Positions 34,013 to 43,347 of a stretch of 64,000 nt of DNA are shown one piece after another. Origin of the DNA: Sphingobacteriales bacterium (lineage in GTDB: Bacteria > Bacteroidota > Bacteroidia > Sphingobacteriales > Sphingobacteriaceae); assembly GCA_004293485.1 (NCBI GenBank), contig RDYW01000045.1, forward strand, positions 1 through 64,000. The letters are read 5' to 3'. The position numbers and the translations under genes are program-made. The stretch's first letter is position 1. Each line of letters begins with the position of its first letter. The notes beneath the pieces were generated by a model. The model ran no database searches and was not told the origin of the DNA. It saw only the letters and a program-made list of their open reading frames with translations.

Positions 34013-35335
34013 CTAAAATACCGCCTTAAAAATATCGTTACCTAAGGCAAAAACCATTAGCGCAGCCAATATTACAAAGCCTACTATTTGGGCTCGCTCC
34101 ATAAATTTATCGCTTAATGGTTTCCCTTTTATTATTTCTACTAGTAAAAACACCGAGTGACCTCCATCTAAAGCAGGTATAGGCAATAAATTCATTAAAG
34201 CTAAACCCATAGATAACAAGCCTGTAATACTCCAAAATTTTGCCCAATCAAACACACCACCATACAGTTTACGGGCAATGGTTATAGGGCCTGATAAGGC
34301 TTTATCGGCCCTTACTTCGCCCTTAAAAATTTTACCTATTCCCTTAAAATTATCTACAAAAGTGCCCCAAGCCTTTGATATACCAGCTGGCAAGGCCGAA
34401 AAAAAGCCAAATTCTTGAGTTTTAGTTGTAATTTCAATGGGTTTAACCGCAAAGCCAATGGTACCCTCGCCACTTACCATTACAGGCAAAGTAAACACAC
34501 CGCCGTTACGTAGGGCGGTTACTTGTACTGTTTGGTTTTTTTGGCTTGCTAAAACAGTTTTTAATTGATCAAAAAACATGGCCGACTCTCCATTTACACT
34601 TAATATTAAATCGCCTTTTAGCAATCCCGCTTTGGCGGCATAACCACCTACCATTACCGAATCTATCTCGGCTTTCATACGTGGGCTTATAAAATCGGCT
34701 GGCGAGGCATCGGATAGTGTGTTTAAAATATCTGCCGGAACAGAAATTATCTTAGTTTCGCCGTTACGTAAAACCGTAATATTTGCTTTATCTATAAATA
34801 CTTTCGAGCTGCGTATTTCATCAAAACGTTCTAATTTTTTACCATTAATAGCTAAAATTTTATCGCCACCTTGCAAACCCATTTTATCGCCTACAATGCC
34901 AGGCGCAATCCCAAATTTTAATTGATCGTTAGGGATATAGGTTTCGCCGTACTTAAATGTTAGCATCCAAAAAATAAAAATACCAACGATAATGTTTACG
35001 GCAATACCGCCAAGCATTACTATTAAACGTTGCCAAGCCGGTTTGCTTCTAAACTCCCAAGGTTGTGGTGGTAAAGCCATTGCTTCGGTATCCATACTTT
35101 CATCTATCATACCAGCAATTTTTACATAACCGCCTAATGGTAACCATCCAATGCCATATTCTACCTCTTTGTAGGTAAAACTAAATAGTTTAAAACCGTA
35201 AGCATCAAAAAATAAATAAAATTTTTCTACTTTAATACCAAAAGCCCTAGCAGCTAAAAAGTGCCCGCCTTCGTGTAAAACAATTAAAATTGATAGGCCT
35301 AACAACAGCTGCCCAATCATTACTAATACTTCCAT
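34013..35335 (-). CDS. rseP: RIP metalloprotease RseP
   Basis: 440-residue site-2 intramembrane zinc metalloprotease. The active-site HEGGH is at 21-25 in the first helix, and the LDGGH motif with the third ligand is in the penultimate helix. Two PDZ domains sit between them (..GIVGDKMGLQGGDKILAINGK.., ..GGYAAKAGLLKGDLILSVNGE..). It cleaves anti-sigma factors and signal-peptide remnants. Downstream of dxr by 40 bases on the minus strand, the frequent dxr-rseP pairing. Confidence 0.95.
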   Translation of the reverse strand: MEVLVMIGQLLLGLSILIVLHEGGHFLAARAFGIKVEKFYLFFDAYGFKLFSFTYKEVEYGIGWLPLGGYVKIAGMIDESMDTEAMALPPQPWEFRSKPAWQRLIVMLGGIAVNIIVGIFIFWMLTFKYGETYIPNDQLKFGIAPGIVGDKMGLQGGDKILAINGKKLERFDEIRSSKVFIDKANITVLRNGETKIISVPADILNTLSDASPADFISPRMKAEIDSVMVGGYAAKAGLLKGDLILSVNGESAMFFDQLKTVLASQKNQTVQVTALRNGGVFTLPVMVSGEGTIGFAVKPIEITTKTQEFGFFSALPAGISKAWGTFVDNFKGIGKIFKGEVRADKALSGPITIARKLYGGVFDWAKFWSITGLLSMGLALMNLLPIPALDGGHSVFLLVEIIKGKPLSDKFMERAQIVGFVILAALMVFALGNDIFKAVF

Positions 35336-35375
35336 TTATGTGTTTTATGTGTTTGTTTTTGGTTTGATAATTTAC

Positions 35376-36536
35376 TTAAATATTTGTTACCAATTGCTGG
35401 GCAAATATGCGAGTTTCTGCATCAGTTTTATAATAATCTTCTAAAACAGGGTTTTTTAAATAGGCTATTTTTGCCATACAGGTTTCTATCACTTCGCTCA
35501 TTTGTAAAAAACCTATTTTTTCTTCTAAAAAATTAGCTACAACTACCTCGTTTGCAGCGTTTAAAATGCAGGGCATATTGCCACCTTGTTTTAGGGCGGT
35601 AAAGGCCAAGTCTAGGTTTTTAAACGTTTGGGTATCGGCTTGCTCAAAAGTTAAGGCGGGGTAATCTAAAAAACTAAACCTTTTAAAATCGTTTTTTATC
35701 CTTTCGGGATAAGCCAAAGCATATTGTATGGGCAGTTTCATATCGGGCAGGCCCATTTGTGCTTTCATTGAGCCATCGGTAAACTGCACCATAGAGTGGA
35801 CGATGGATTGTGGATGCACAATTACATCTATTTGCGCTGCCTCCAAATTAAACAACCATTTGGCTTCAATAACTTCTAAACCCTTGTTCATTAAAGTAGC
35901 CGAATCGATGGTTATTTTTGCACCCATTGTCCAGTTTGGGTGTTTTAAAGCTTGTTGTGGCGTAACTTCGGATAAAAATTCGATGTTTCTCCCCCGAAAG
36001 GGGCCACCCGATGCGGTTAAATAAATTTTCTCTATCGGGTTATGTTCTTCGCCTTGCAGGCATTGGAAAATAGCCGAATGTTCGGAATCTACGGGTAATA
36101 TTTTTACGCCATATTCCGTTGACAATTGGGTAATTAATTGGCCTGCAACTACCAAAGTTTCTTTATTGGCTAGGGCAATGTGCTTGCCTGCTTTTATGGC
36201 GGCAATGGTGGGTTTTAAACCCGCAAAACCTACCAAAGCCGTAAGCACAACGGTTATTTGTGGTAAAAGCACACATTCGCAAAGTGCGTTTAAACCTGCT
36301 TTAACCTCTATTTGGGTATGCGCTAAGGCGGATTTTAGCTGGGCATACTTGCTATCATCAGCTATAACCACACAGGCTGGGTTAAATTTTAGGGCTTGGG
36401 TAATTAATAAATCTACATTGGATTGTGCGGTTAAAACTGCAACGGCAAACCTATCGGGGTTTGCGCCAATTACTTCTAAAGCCTGTGTGCCAATGCTGCC
36501 AGTACTGCCTAAAATGGCTATTTGTTTTTTAATCAA
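35376..36536 (-). CDS. dxr: 1-deoxy-D-xylulose 5-phosphate reductoisomerase
   Basis: 386-residue enzyme of the MEP isoprenoid pathway making 2-C-methyl-erythritol 4-phosphate. It has NADPH-binding GSTGSIGTQAL (10-20), ..ALANKETLVVAG.., the metal-binding ..LPVDSEHSAIFQCLQG.., and ..LTASGGPF.. with ..GAKITIDSATLMNKGLE... Length and motifs are typical. It precedes rseP in the same transcription unit. Confidence 0.97.
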   Translation of the reverse strand: MIKKQIAILGSTGSIGTQALEVIGANPDRFAVAVLTAQSNVDLLITQALKFNPACVVIADDSKYAQLKSALAHTQIEVKAGLNALCECVLLPQITVVLTALVGFAGLKPTIAAIKAGKHIALANKETLVVAGQLITQLSTEYGVKILPVDSEHSAIFQCLQGEEHNPIEKIYLTASGGPFRGRNIEFLSEVTPQQALKHPNWTMGAKITIDSATLMNKGLEVIEAKWLFNLEAAQIDVIVHPQSIVHSMVQFTDGSMKAQMGLPDMKLPIQYALAYPERIKNDFKRFSFLDYPALTFEQADTQTFKNLDLAFTALKQGGNMPCILNAANEVVVANFLEEKIGFLQMSEVIETCMAKIAYLKNPVLEDYYKTDAETRIFAQQLVTNI

Positions 36537-36579
36537 TTTTTTAACGTTTTACATTCATCGGCGCAAAGCCAACAAAAAA

Positions 36580-38076
36580 TTATGCTATGTATGGTGTTAA
36601 TTCATCGGCAATTAGGCGGTTGTTTGCCAACCTTGGCACTTTATTTTGTCCGCCTAGTTTACCTTGTGTACGCATATAATTTATAAACGCATTTGGTTTT
36701 AAATTATGCAGTTGCAAAGGTTGCAATATATTACCTTTAATAAGGTCGGCGTAATAAATATTTTTTTGTTGCAATGCGGTGTCAACTTTAAGGGCAAAAG
36801 CGGCAATATTGGCGGGTGGTTTTGTAAATTCAACAAACCACTCGTGGTAAGGCAAGCCACCTTGGGGCGGGTTTATTTGCGGGGCAAGGGAAAATTCGGT
36901 AATTTCTACGCCTTCTTTATTTGCCACCGAAAGTAAAGCATGTTCCACCTCTTCGGCAATTACGTGTTCGCCAAAGGCACTTATAAAATGTTTTATACGG
37001 CCAGTTACCAAAATTTTGTAGGGATTTTTGGATACAAATTTTACCGTGTCGCCAATGCTATACGCCCACAAGCCAGCATTGGTGCTTAAAATTAGGGCGT
37101 AGTTTTTGTTTAACTCCACTTCGGCGAGGCATAAACGGGTGGGGTTTTCGGTAAAAAACTCATCAACAGGGATAAACTCGTAAAATATGCCACCATTAAC
37201 CAAAAGTAATAAACTGGCATCGTTTTGATTATCCTGAAAAGCAATAAAACCCTCGCTGGCTGGGTAAGTTTCAATGGTATCTACATCAAAACCAATACTT
37301 TCTACCATTTTTGCTTTGTAAGGTTGGTAGTTTACGCCGCCGTGTACAAACAGTTTAAAATTGGGGAAAATATCTTTTATTTTTTTGTTGGCTTGCGCCG
37401 ATAACTTATCAAAATACATTTGGCACCAAGGCGGGATGCCCGAAATCAAGGTCATATCCTCGTTAATGGTTTCGGTAACAATGGCATCTACTTTTGCTTC
37501 CCAATCTTCTATGCAATTGGTGGCATAAATGGGTAAGCGGTTTTTTTGTAAATATTGCGGTACGTGGTGCGCCACAATCCCCGAAAGGCGACCAAAAGCT
37601 ACGCCATTTTTTTGTTCTAAAACGGGGCTTCCTTGCAAAAATATCATTTTACCATCCACAAAATCGGCTTTGCCAGTTTGATTGATGTAACACAACAAAG
37701 CATTTTTTGCCGCCTTAATGTGGTAAGGCATAGATTGTTTGCTAATAGGAACATACTTTACACCCGATGTAGTGCCCGATGTTTTGGCAAAATACAGTGG
37801 CAAGCCCGGCCATAAAACATTAGCTTGGCCAGCCACAGTTTTATCAATATAGGGTTTTAGGTCTTCGTAATCTCGTATGGGTACTTGGCGTTTATAATCT
37901 TGGTAGGATTTTATGGTTGCAAACTGATGGTTTTTACCAAAAGCGGTATTTTTTGCGGTATTTATAAGCGATTTAAAAACAGTTTGTTGTGCTTTTAAGG
38001 CGTTGTTTTTCCATTTGTTAATTTGCCAAACTGCAAATTTTGCATAGGGTTTGCTTAATGCCGCTTTTAATCCCAC
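36580..38076 (-). CDS. GH3 family acyl-adenylate enzyme-like protein
   Basis: 498 residues of the GH3 (auxin-responsive promoter) family, ANL-superfamily enzymes that adenylate carboxylic acids. Visible motifs: the phosphate loop ..YFAKTSGTTSGVKYVPIS.., ..TYPASEGFIAFQ.., and ..YSIGDTVKFVSKNPYKILVTGRIKHFISAFGEH.., the hinge region. Bacteroidota commonly carry one copy; the substrate is unknown. The gene lies 44 bases upstream of dxr on the same strand, so it may be co-transcribed with dxr-rseP. Confidence 0.9.
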   Translation of the reverse strand: MGLKAALSKPYAKFAVWQINKWKNNALKAQQTVFKSLINTAKNTAFGKNHQFATIKSYQDYKRQVPIRDYEDLKPYIDKTVAGQANVLWPGLPLYFAKTSGTTSGVKYVPISKQSMPYHIKAAKNALLCYINQTGKADFVDGKMIFLQGSPVLEQKNGVAFGRLSGIVAHHVPQYLQKNRLPIYATNCIEDWEAKVDAIVTETINEDMTLISGIPPWCQMYFDKLSAQANKKIKDIFPNFKLFVHGGVNYQPYKAKMVESIGFDVDTIETYPASEGFIAFQDNQNDASLLLLVNGGIFYEFIPVDEFFTENPTRLCLAEVELNKNYALILSTNAGLWAYSIGDTVKFVSKNPYKILVTGRIKHFISAFGEHVIAEEVEHALLSVANKEGVEITEFSLAPQINPPQGGLPYHEWFVEFTKPPANIAAFALKVDTALQQKNIYYADLIKGNILQPLQLHNLKPNAFINYMRTQGKLGGQNKVPRLANNRLIADELTPYIA

Positions 38077-38167
38077 GTTGTGTAATTTGTTTAATATTTA
38101 GGGAAATTTTTGTTTTTTGTTATGATTTCGAATGATTTTTTTGACAGATAAAATTCAGGCTGTTTCA

Positions 38168-38398
38168 TTAATTAATTTTCTTTTTAAAAGTATTATTAAT
38201 TTTTAATGGATGCCCTTTATCATCAAATTCAATATCAAATGAAACCAAAAAAATATCGCCGTTAGGATACTCTTTTTTCCAATATCCATCATCATCTTCT
38301 TTGTAATAATAAGGATTACCTAATTCGAAGGCTCGCTGTCTGCCAAAATCAGCAAAGTTGTTAAGATTGCTAAGTAACCTATCAATTAAATTATCCAT
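38168..38398 (-). CDS. small hypothetical protein
   Basis: 76-residue acidic protein, no signal peptide or membrane segment. It has an aromatic-rich middle (..NPYYYKEDDDGYWKKEYPNGDIFLVSFD..) that looks like a compact beta structure. Unrecognised. It stands alone between the GH3 gene and a barrel gene. A plausible ATG start and protein-like composition support it, but length keeps confidence moderate. Confidence 0.55.
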   Translation of the reverse strand: MDNLIDRLLSNLNNFADFGRQRAFELGNPYYYKEDDDGYWKKEYPNGDIFLVSFDIEFDDKGHPLKINNTFKKKIN

Positions 38399-38550
38399 AA
38401 ATAGTACAACAATAACTAATTTTTTTCTTTCTTTTTTTTGTACAAAACACTATTGGTTTTGTTTTACTAATTTACAAAAGTAAGTTTTTTTTACCCAATA
38501 TTTTTTCAGCAAACGAATTTTATACGTAAGCCCCCAAGAATTTTAAACAA

Positions 38551-38580
38551 AAAAAAACCGATATTGCTATCGGTTTTTTT
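38551..38580 (-). terminator. terminator of the porin-like gene
   Basis: ACCGATA (38557-38563) pairs with TATCGGT (38568-38574) around TTGC. Both sides carry A/T runs, giving a strong hairpin 20 bases after the stop of the minus-strand barrel gene. Confidence 0.85.
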
Positions 38581-38599
38581 TAAAAATTTGTGTTTGATT

Positions 38600-39292
38600 T
38601 TAAAACGAAAAACCTACCATAAATGATAAAACACGGTTACTGGTTTTACCGTTACCAATAGCATTATTGTTATAGTTACCTAAACCTAAACCATAATTTA
38701 CGTTAAAATTTAAACCGTTTTTTAATTTATAACCAGCAAGACCATTAAAACCATAATCAAAAGCTCTAATTTCATCTTCTTTACTTCCAAACTTAATACT
38801 TTCAGATTCAGATGCATTCATTGTAAAGTTTCCAATTGTAGCTTTACTTTCTACTTTTACTTTACCCGATAATCCGTAAGCTAAGTATGGCCCAGCACCA
38901 AAATAAAAACCATTAAAATTAAAAACAGCGTTTAAAGGAAGTTCCAAGTACATAATATTGGTTTTAATATTCATAGTTTGAGAAACCATACCACCTTCTT
39001 CTTCGTCTTCAAAACTATCCATTTCAGTTACTTTAAAACCTTTTCCACTTAAACTTAAACCAGGTTGAATAGAAAACTTGCCAGAAACTGGTATATCAGC
39101 ATAGCCACCAAAATTAAATGATGTTAAAGATTTTATAAAATCTTTATCTTCAGAAGTAATACCATCGCCTGATATAGCTACCGTAGCTAAGTTAACACCA
39201 GCCCTAACCCCAAACTTTACGCCATCTTTTGATTGCGCCATAACGCTTCCGCCCACAAAGGCTAAAGCCAGTAAAATGAAAATTTTTTTCAT
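38600..39292 (-). CDS. porin-family outer-membrane beta-barrel protein
   Basis: 230 residues from the ATG at 39292, which opens a signal peptide (MKKIFILLALAFVGGSVMAQ); ten upstream codons were discarded. The mature part is a small eight-strand-type barrel (..GVKFGVRAGVNLATV.., ..SFNFGGYADIPVSGKFSIQPGLSLSGKGF.., ..YGLGLGNYNNN.., ending ..VLSFMVGFSF). It is an outer-membrane beta-barrel domain protein of the kind abundant in Bacteroidota; ligand unknown. Own promoter and terminator. Confidence 0.85.
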   Translation of the reverse strand: MKKIFILLALAFVGGSVMAQSKDGVKFGVRAGVNLATVAISGDGITSEDKDFIKSLTSFNFGGYADIPVSGKFSIQPGLSLSGKGFKVTEMDSFEDEEEGGMVSQTMNIKTNIMYLELPLNAVFNFNGFYFGAGPYLAYGLSGKVKVESKATIGNFTMNASESESIKFGSKEDEIRAFDYGFNGLAGYKLKNGLNFNVNYGLGLGNYNNNAIGNGKTSNRVLSFMVGFSF

Positions 39293-39315
39293 GATCATTG
39301 ATTTAATTGTTTTTG

Positions 39316-39323
39316 CAAACATA
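39316..39323 (-). promoter_or_regulatory. -7 box of the porin-like gene
   Basis: Minus-strand TATGTTTG (TAnnTTTG), 23 bases before the ATG at 39292. Its position downstream of an alternative upstream ATG supports the shorter start. Confidence 0.55.
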
Positions 39324-39407
39324 ATTGTTTTTTATTAATTATTTTTGAATTAAAAAAATTGTTTAGCAATTGCAACTATAGTAACTTTAAACAAAAAAAA
39401 CTTTTTT

Positions 39408-39770
39408 ATGCCCTACAACACCCTTACGCCCGAAGAAGCGCACATTATATTGCACAAAGGTACCGAAGCGCCTTTTACTGGCGAGTATACTAACCTTAAA
39501 AGTGCGGGTACTTACATTTGCCGCCAATGCAATACGCCTTTGTACACCTCCGATACTAAGTTCGAGTCGCATTGCGGCTGGCCAAGTTTTGATAACGAAA
39601 TAGCCGGTGCCGTAAGCCGTGTACCCGATAAAGATGGCCGCCGTACCGAAATTGTATGTGCTAACTGCACAGGGCATTTAGGCCATGTATTTAAAGGCGA
39701 AGGCTTTACCCCAAAAAACACCCGACATTGTGTAAATTCGTTAAGTATGTTATTTATAGCAGCTGGGTAG
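39408..39770 (+). CDS. msrB: peptide methionine (R)-S-oxide reductase
   Basis: 120-residue MsrB that repairs R-methionine sulfoxide in proteins. Two CxxC pairs bind structural zinc (C38/C41 and C84/C87). The catalytic cysteine is C108 in ..[10 protein letters not shown].. and C56 in ..HCGWPSF.. is a likely resolving residue. Length is typical for a single-domain MsrB. The ATG start sits at the conserved N-terminal ..[15 protein letters not shown]... Confidence 0.95.
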   Translation: MPYNTLTPEEAHIILHKGTEAPFTGEYTNLKSAGTYICRQCNTPLYTSDTKFESHCGWPSFDNEIAGAVSRVPDKDGRRTEIVCANCTGHLGHVFKGEGFTPKNTRHCVNSLSMLFIAAG

Positions 39771-39776
39771 TGGCAT

Positions 39777-39860
39777 TGGGGCAACGGGCTTCAGGCAAAG
39801 GGCTTTGGGGCAACGGACTTCGGGCAACGGACTTCGGGCAACGGGCAACGGGCTACAAGC
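39777..39860. repeat. degenerate tandem repeat, GGGCAACGGRCTTC units
   Basis: About 84 bases made of five to six imperfect copies of a 14-15-base unit, GGGGCAACGGRCTTC and shorter GGGCAACG variants, immediately after msrB. It is much richer in G than its surroundings. No open reading frame or RNA fold recognised. Confidence 0.7.
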
Positions 39861-39948
39861 AAAAAATCCTAAAAAATTAACCACAAAATTTTCCCCTAGT
39901 CCTTTAAAATTAATCTGAAATTTAAAAAATATCCTTTTACTATTATTT

Positions 39949-39956
39949 TATATTTG
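39949..39956 (+). promoter_or_regulatory. -7 box of gpmI
   Basis: TATATTTG (TAnnTTTG), 37 bases before the gpmI ATG. No clear -33 TTG. Confidence 0.5.
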
Positions 39957-39993
39957 CAGCATAGGCCTAAATGGCCTAGCTTAAATTATAATA

Positions 39994-41499
39994 ATGGAAA
40001 ATAAAAAAGTTGCTTTACTTATTTTAGATGGCTGGGGTTATGGTAAAAACGATGCTTCAAATGCAGTACTAGCTGCCCACACTCCTTTTTTTGATTATTG
40101 CTTGGCTAATTACCCTAATGCTACTTTACAAGCTTCGGGCGAATATGTAGGCCTGCCCGATGGGCAAATGGGCAACTCCGAAGTAGGGCATATCAATCTT
40201 GGCGCAGGCCGTGTAGTTTACCAAGAGCTTGGCCGTATAAATAAAGCCGTAAAAGAGGGTGATTTTAATACCAACCCTGTACTACAAACCGCATTTAATT
40301 ATGCCCTTGCAAACAATAAAAAAGTACATTTTATAGGTTTAGTTAGCGATGGTGGCGTACATGCACATACTGCCCACTTGCGTGGATTGTGTGCCGCCGC
40401 CGTAAATGCTGGCTTGCAAAAGGTGTTTATCCATGCTTTTTTAGATGGCCGCGATACCGACCCAAACTCGGGTTTAAGCTACATAGAAACCCTACAAACT
40501 GATATTAAACATACGCCCGTAAAAATTGCTACCGCCATTGGCCGTTATTATGCCATGGATAGAGATAACCGCTGGGAACGTGTAAAACAGGCTTACGATG
40601 TAATGGTGAATGGTATTGGAGAAGCTACCACCGATTTACCGCAATCAATAAAAACATCGTACAAAAACAATATTACCGACGAATTTATACACCCCTTGGT
40701 AGCCGATACAAATGGACTGATAGATGCAGGCGATGTAGTGATATGCTTTAATTTTAGAACCGACCGTGGCCGCGAAATTACCATAGCCCTAACACAAAAA
40801 GATTTCCCCGAATACCAAATGAAGATATTACCACTTCATTATATAACCATAACTACCTACGACGACACTTTTAACAACGTTAATGTAGTATTTACCAAAC
40901 ACGATTTACAAAATACCCTTGGCGAGGTATTAGAGCGAAACCATAAAAACCAAATTCGTATTGCCGAAACCGAAAAATACCCCCATGTAACCTTTTTTTT
41001 CTCGGGTGGGCGTGAGAAAGAGTTTGAAAACGAGCAACGCATTATGGTACCATCGCCCAAAGTTGCTACTTATGATTTACAACCCGAAATGAGTGCCGCT
41101 GGAATAAGGGATGCCATTATCCCCGAAATACAAAAAGGCTGGGCCGATTTTATATGCCTAAACTTTGCCAACCCCGATATGGTAGGCCACACTGGCGTAT
41201 TTACTGCCGTAGTAAAAGCTGTAGAAACCGTAGATGCCTGCGCCAAAGCAGTGGTAGAAGCAGGGCAAAAAAATGGCTATTCGTTTATTATCATTGCCGA
41301 CCATGGCAATGCCGATTTTATGATAAATGCCGATGGAACTGCTAACACAGCGCACACTACCAACTTGGTACCCTGCATATTAATTGATACCGAATACACA
41401 CAAATAAAAAATGGTAAACTAGGCGATATTGCCCCTACTATTTTAAAAATGATGCACCTTACCGCCCCCACCGAAATGAGTGGAAACGTATTGATTTAA
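39994..41499 (+). CDS. gpmI: 2,3-bisphosphoglycerate-independent phosphoglycerate mutase
   Basis: 501-residue glycolytic/gluconeogenic enzyme interconverting 3- and 2-phosphoglycerate with two Mn2+ ions. The N-terminal metal motif LDGWGYG has D12 and the phosphoserine nucleophile is S62 in ..GQMGNSEVGH... Other motifs are ..FLDGRDTDPNSG.., ..GRYYAMDRDNRWERV.., ..DMVGHTG.. and ..IIADHGNADFM... Length is typical. The small lipoprotein gene follows after one base. Confidence 0.97.
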   Translation: MENKKVALLILDGWGYGKNDASNAVLAAHTPFFDYCLANYPNATLQASGEYVGLPDGQMGNSEVGHINLGAGRVVYQELGRINKAVKEGDFNTNPVLQTAFNYALANNKKVHFIGLVSDGGVHAHTAHLRGLCAAAVNAGLQKVFIHAFLDGRDTDPNSGLSYIETLQTDIKHTPVKIATAIGRYYAMDRDNRWERVKQAYDVMVNGIGEATTDLPQSIKTSYKNNITDEFIHPLVADTNGLIDAGDVVICFNFRTDRGREITIALTQKDFPEYQMKILPLHYITITTYDDTFNNVNVVFTKHDLQNTLGEVLERNHKNQIRIAETEKYPHVTFFFSGGREKEFENEQRIMVPSPKVATYDLQPEMSAAGIRDAIIPEIQKGWADFICLNFANPDMVGHTGVFTAVVKAVETVDACAKAVVEAGQKNGYSFIIIADHGNADFMINADGTANTAHTTNLVPCILIDTEYTQIKNGKLGDIAPTILKMMHLTAPTEMSGNVLI

Positions 41500-41500
41500 C

Positions 41501-42037
41501 ATGAAGGCTTACCCTTTTATTACTGCAATAATAATTTTTTCCCTTAGCGGGGGATGCCAAAAAAGCGCCTCAAAAAGTGTAAAAACAGAAATATATTTTT
41601 TCGATTTGAAAACTTTTTTTAACACCGAAGCTAGCAGGCTAATGTTAGCCAATAAGCCTATATACAAAACAGTGTACGTAAAAAACGTACCAGAAAAAAA
41701 ACTAATTAAAATTACAAACTGGGCAAGCGAACTTTCGCTTTTTAGCCAGTCGGATATTAATAAAACCGCTTTTAAAAATAGTTATCGTATAAAAAGTACA
41801 GCCAATAAAATTGTATATACTGCCAAGGTTTCTGATGTAAAAACCCGAAGCATTTTAATTTATTTGGAGCAAAAAAAACCTGTAAGCATTACCATTATCA
41901 ACCACCAAAAAAATTATATTTTTGAAACTTGGGAAACATTATACTACGCAACCAATACAAAGTATAGTATCAAAAAAAAACAAAAATTGCTGTTTTGGGA
42001 TACCGATGAATATAAAATATTTGGAAATTTTAATTAA
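41501..42037 (+). CDS. hypothetical lipoprotein
   Basis: 178 residues with a lipoprotein signal (..IIFSLSGGC, Cys19). The mature part is beta-rich and lysine-rich (..TEIYFFDLKTFFNTEASRL.., ..YIFETWETLYYATNTKYSIKKKQKLLFWDTDEYKI..). Unrecognised family. It begins one base after the gpmI stop and ends four bases before the convergent methyltransferase gene, so it is probably co-transcribed with gpmI. Confidence 0.75.
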   Translation: MKAYPFITAIIIFSLSGGCQKSASKSVKTEIYFFDLKTFFNTEASRLMLANKPIYKTVYVKNVPEKKLIKITNWASELSLFSQSDINKTAFKNSYRIKSTANKIVYTAKVSDVKTRSILIYLEQKKPVSITIINHQKNYIFETWETLYYATNTKYSIKKKQKLLFWDTDEYKIFGNFN

Positions 42038-42040
42038 AAA

Positions 42041-43204
42041 CTAACTTTTTATCAGCCTAGCTACAAACATGGTATCGGCCTTTAAATGATAGCCTTTTAT
42101 AATTTGTTGGCTTTCTAGTACCAAGCCAAATTGGCTTTGTAACCACGCTACCTGTTCCTCGTTTTCCTGTTTAAAAACCGAGCAAGTAATATAAATTAAC
42201 GGTTTACCCTTGTTTAGGTAAGAGATAATATTGGTGGCAATGCGCCGCTGTAAATCGCTAAAAAAATTTATTTTATGCGTTTCAAACTGATAAAGCATTT
42301 CGGGAGTGCGCCCCCATGTACCGCTACCACTGCATGGGGCATCAAAAATAATGCCATCAAATGCGTAATTATGCATATAAGGTGCAGGGTTTAGGGTTAA
42401 ATCCAATATTTTTTTTTGGTAGTTTTTTAGGCCAGCAGTTTTAAAACGCTCATCAAGGTTTATTAATACGCTTTCGCGGATGTCGGAAACTACCAGTTTA
42501 ATATCAGGCTGTTCATCGTACAACAGCAACGATTTTCCGCCCGATGCTGCACAGCAATCCCACCATTTATCCCATTTTTGAGGCTTAAAATATTGGCCAA
42601 CACCCTGCGATGATAAATCTTGCACCTCATATATGCCTTTGTTGGTTAAAATAGTATCTAATTTTATTCCATTTGTAAATGAAATGGTTTGTTTATTAAT
42701 AACATTGTGGGGTAAATTGCTAAAAATTAACTGTTTAATTATACTTTTATCTTCTCCTTTTTTTATCCTGATAAACAAATCGGGCTGTGTAAAAAACGAA
42801 TTATAAAAAGCTTCTTTATCTATATCTAAACTTAAATTTTGGTGTAATGCAAAAACGTTTTCTAAATTAAAATCCTTAAAATTTGACTTTAAAAACGATA
42901 TTTTATCTTTTAATAAACAACTAAAAATGTTTTCCCACTCGGGTTTAAAGTGGCTTACAAACGAATTTGTTTGGTTATTACATAAAAGTTCGGCAATTAA
43001 AAGTCGGGTTTCTACCGCTTCGTTTATTAATATTTTACCTATCCTAAAATAATTATAAATTAAACGGGTGGCAATACGCCTATCGGTGCTACCCATTTGT
43101 TTGTGTTGGCGAAAAAAAGTGGCTAAAAACCTACTTAAAGGTTCTTTAAAATCGTACTGGTTTAAAATGTTATTAAAAGTAGCTAATTGATGGATGGCTT
43201 TCAT
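42041..43204 (-). CDS. RsmB-like RNA (cytosine-C5) methyltransferase
   Basis: About 387 residues. The N-terminal part resembles the NusB-like region of RsmB (..LSRFLATFFRQHKQMGSTDRRIATRLIYNYFR..). The C-terminal SAM-dependent domain has ..CCAASGGKSLLLYD.., the motif IV cysteine in DAPCSGSGTWGR and the catalytic TCS in ..ITCSVFKQENEEQV... It methylates a cytosine in rRNA or tRNA. ATG at 43204 chosen because residues before it (..PCQRKPQNRY) do not resemble the family; a start 17 codons upstream is possible. Confidence 0.88.
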   Translation of the reverse strand: MKAIHQLATFNNILNQYDFKEPLSRFLATFFRQHKQMGSTDRRIATRLIYNYFRIGKILINEAVETRLLIAELLCNNQTNSFVSHFKPEWENIFSCLLKDKISFLKSNFKDFNLENVFALHQNLSLDIDKEAFYNSFFTQPDLFIRIKKGEDKSIIKQLIFSNLPHNVINKQTISFTNGIKLDTILTNKGIYEVQDLSSQGVGQYFKPQKWDKWWDCCAASGGKSLLLYDEQPDIKLVVSDIRESVLINLDERFKTAGLKNYQKKILDLTLNPAPYMHNYAFDGIIFDAPCSGSGTWGRTPEMLYQFETHKINFFSDLQRRIATNIISYLNKGKPLIYITCSVFKQENEEQVAWLQSQFGLVLESQQIIKGYHLKADTMFVARLIKS

Positions 43205-43347
43205 ATAACGGTTTTGGGGTTTGCGTTGGCAGGGGTTTTTAGCACTAAACTTCATTCGGAGAACTTTTTACAAAGGTGTTTGCAAAACACGAAACCCCCG
43301 CTATTGCAAACCCCATTTAGCAACTGGGCTATTTTCCTATGAGGTAA

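Noticed and set aside
39365-39383. Possible fifth Zur-like site between the porin-like gene and msrB (ATTGCAAC)
   Set aside because: Only one arm fits; the other half does not complete the palindrome.
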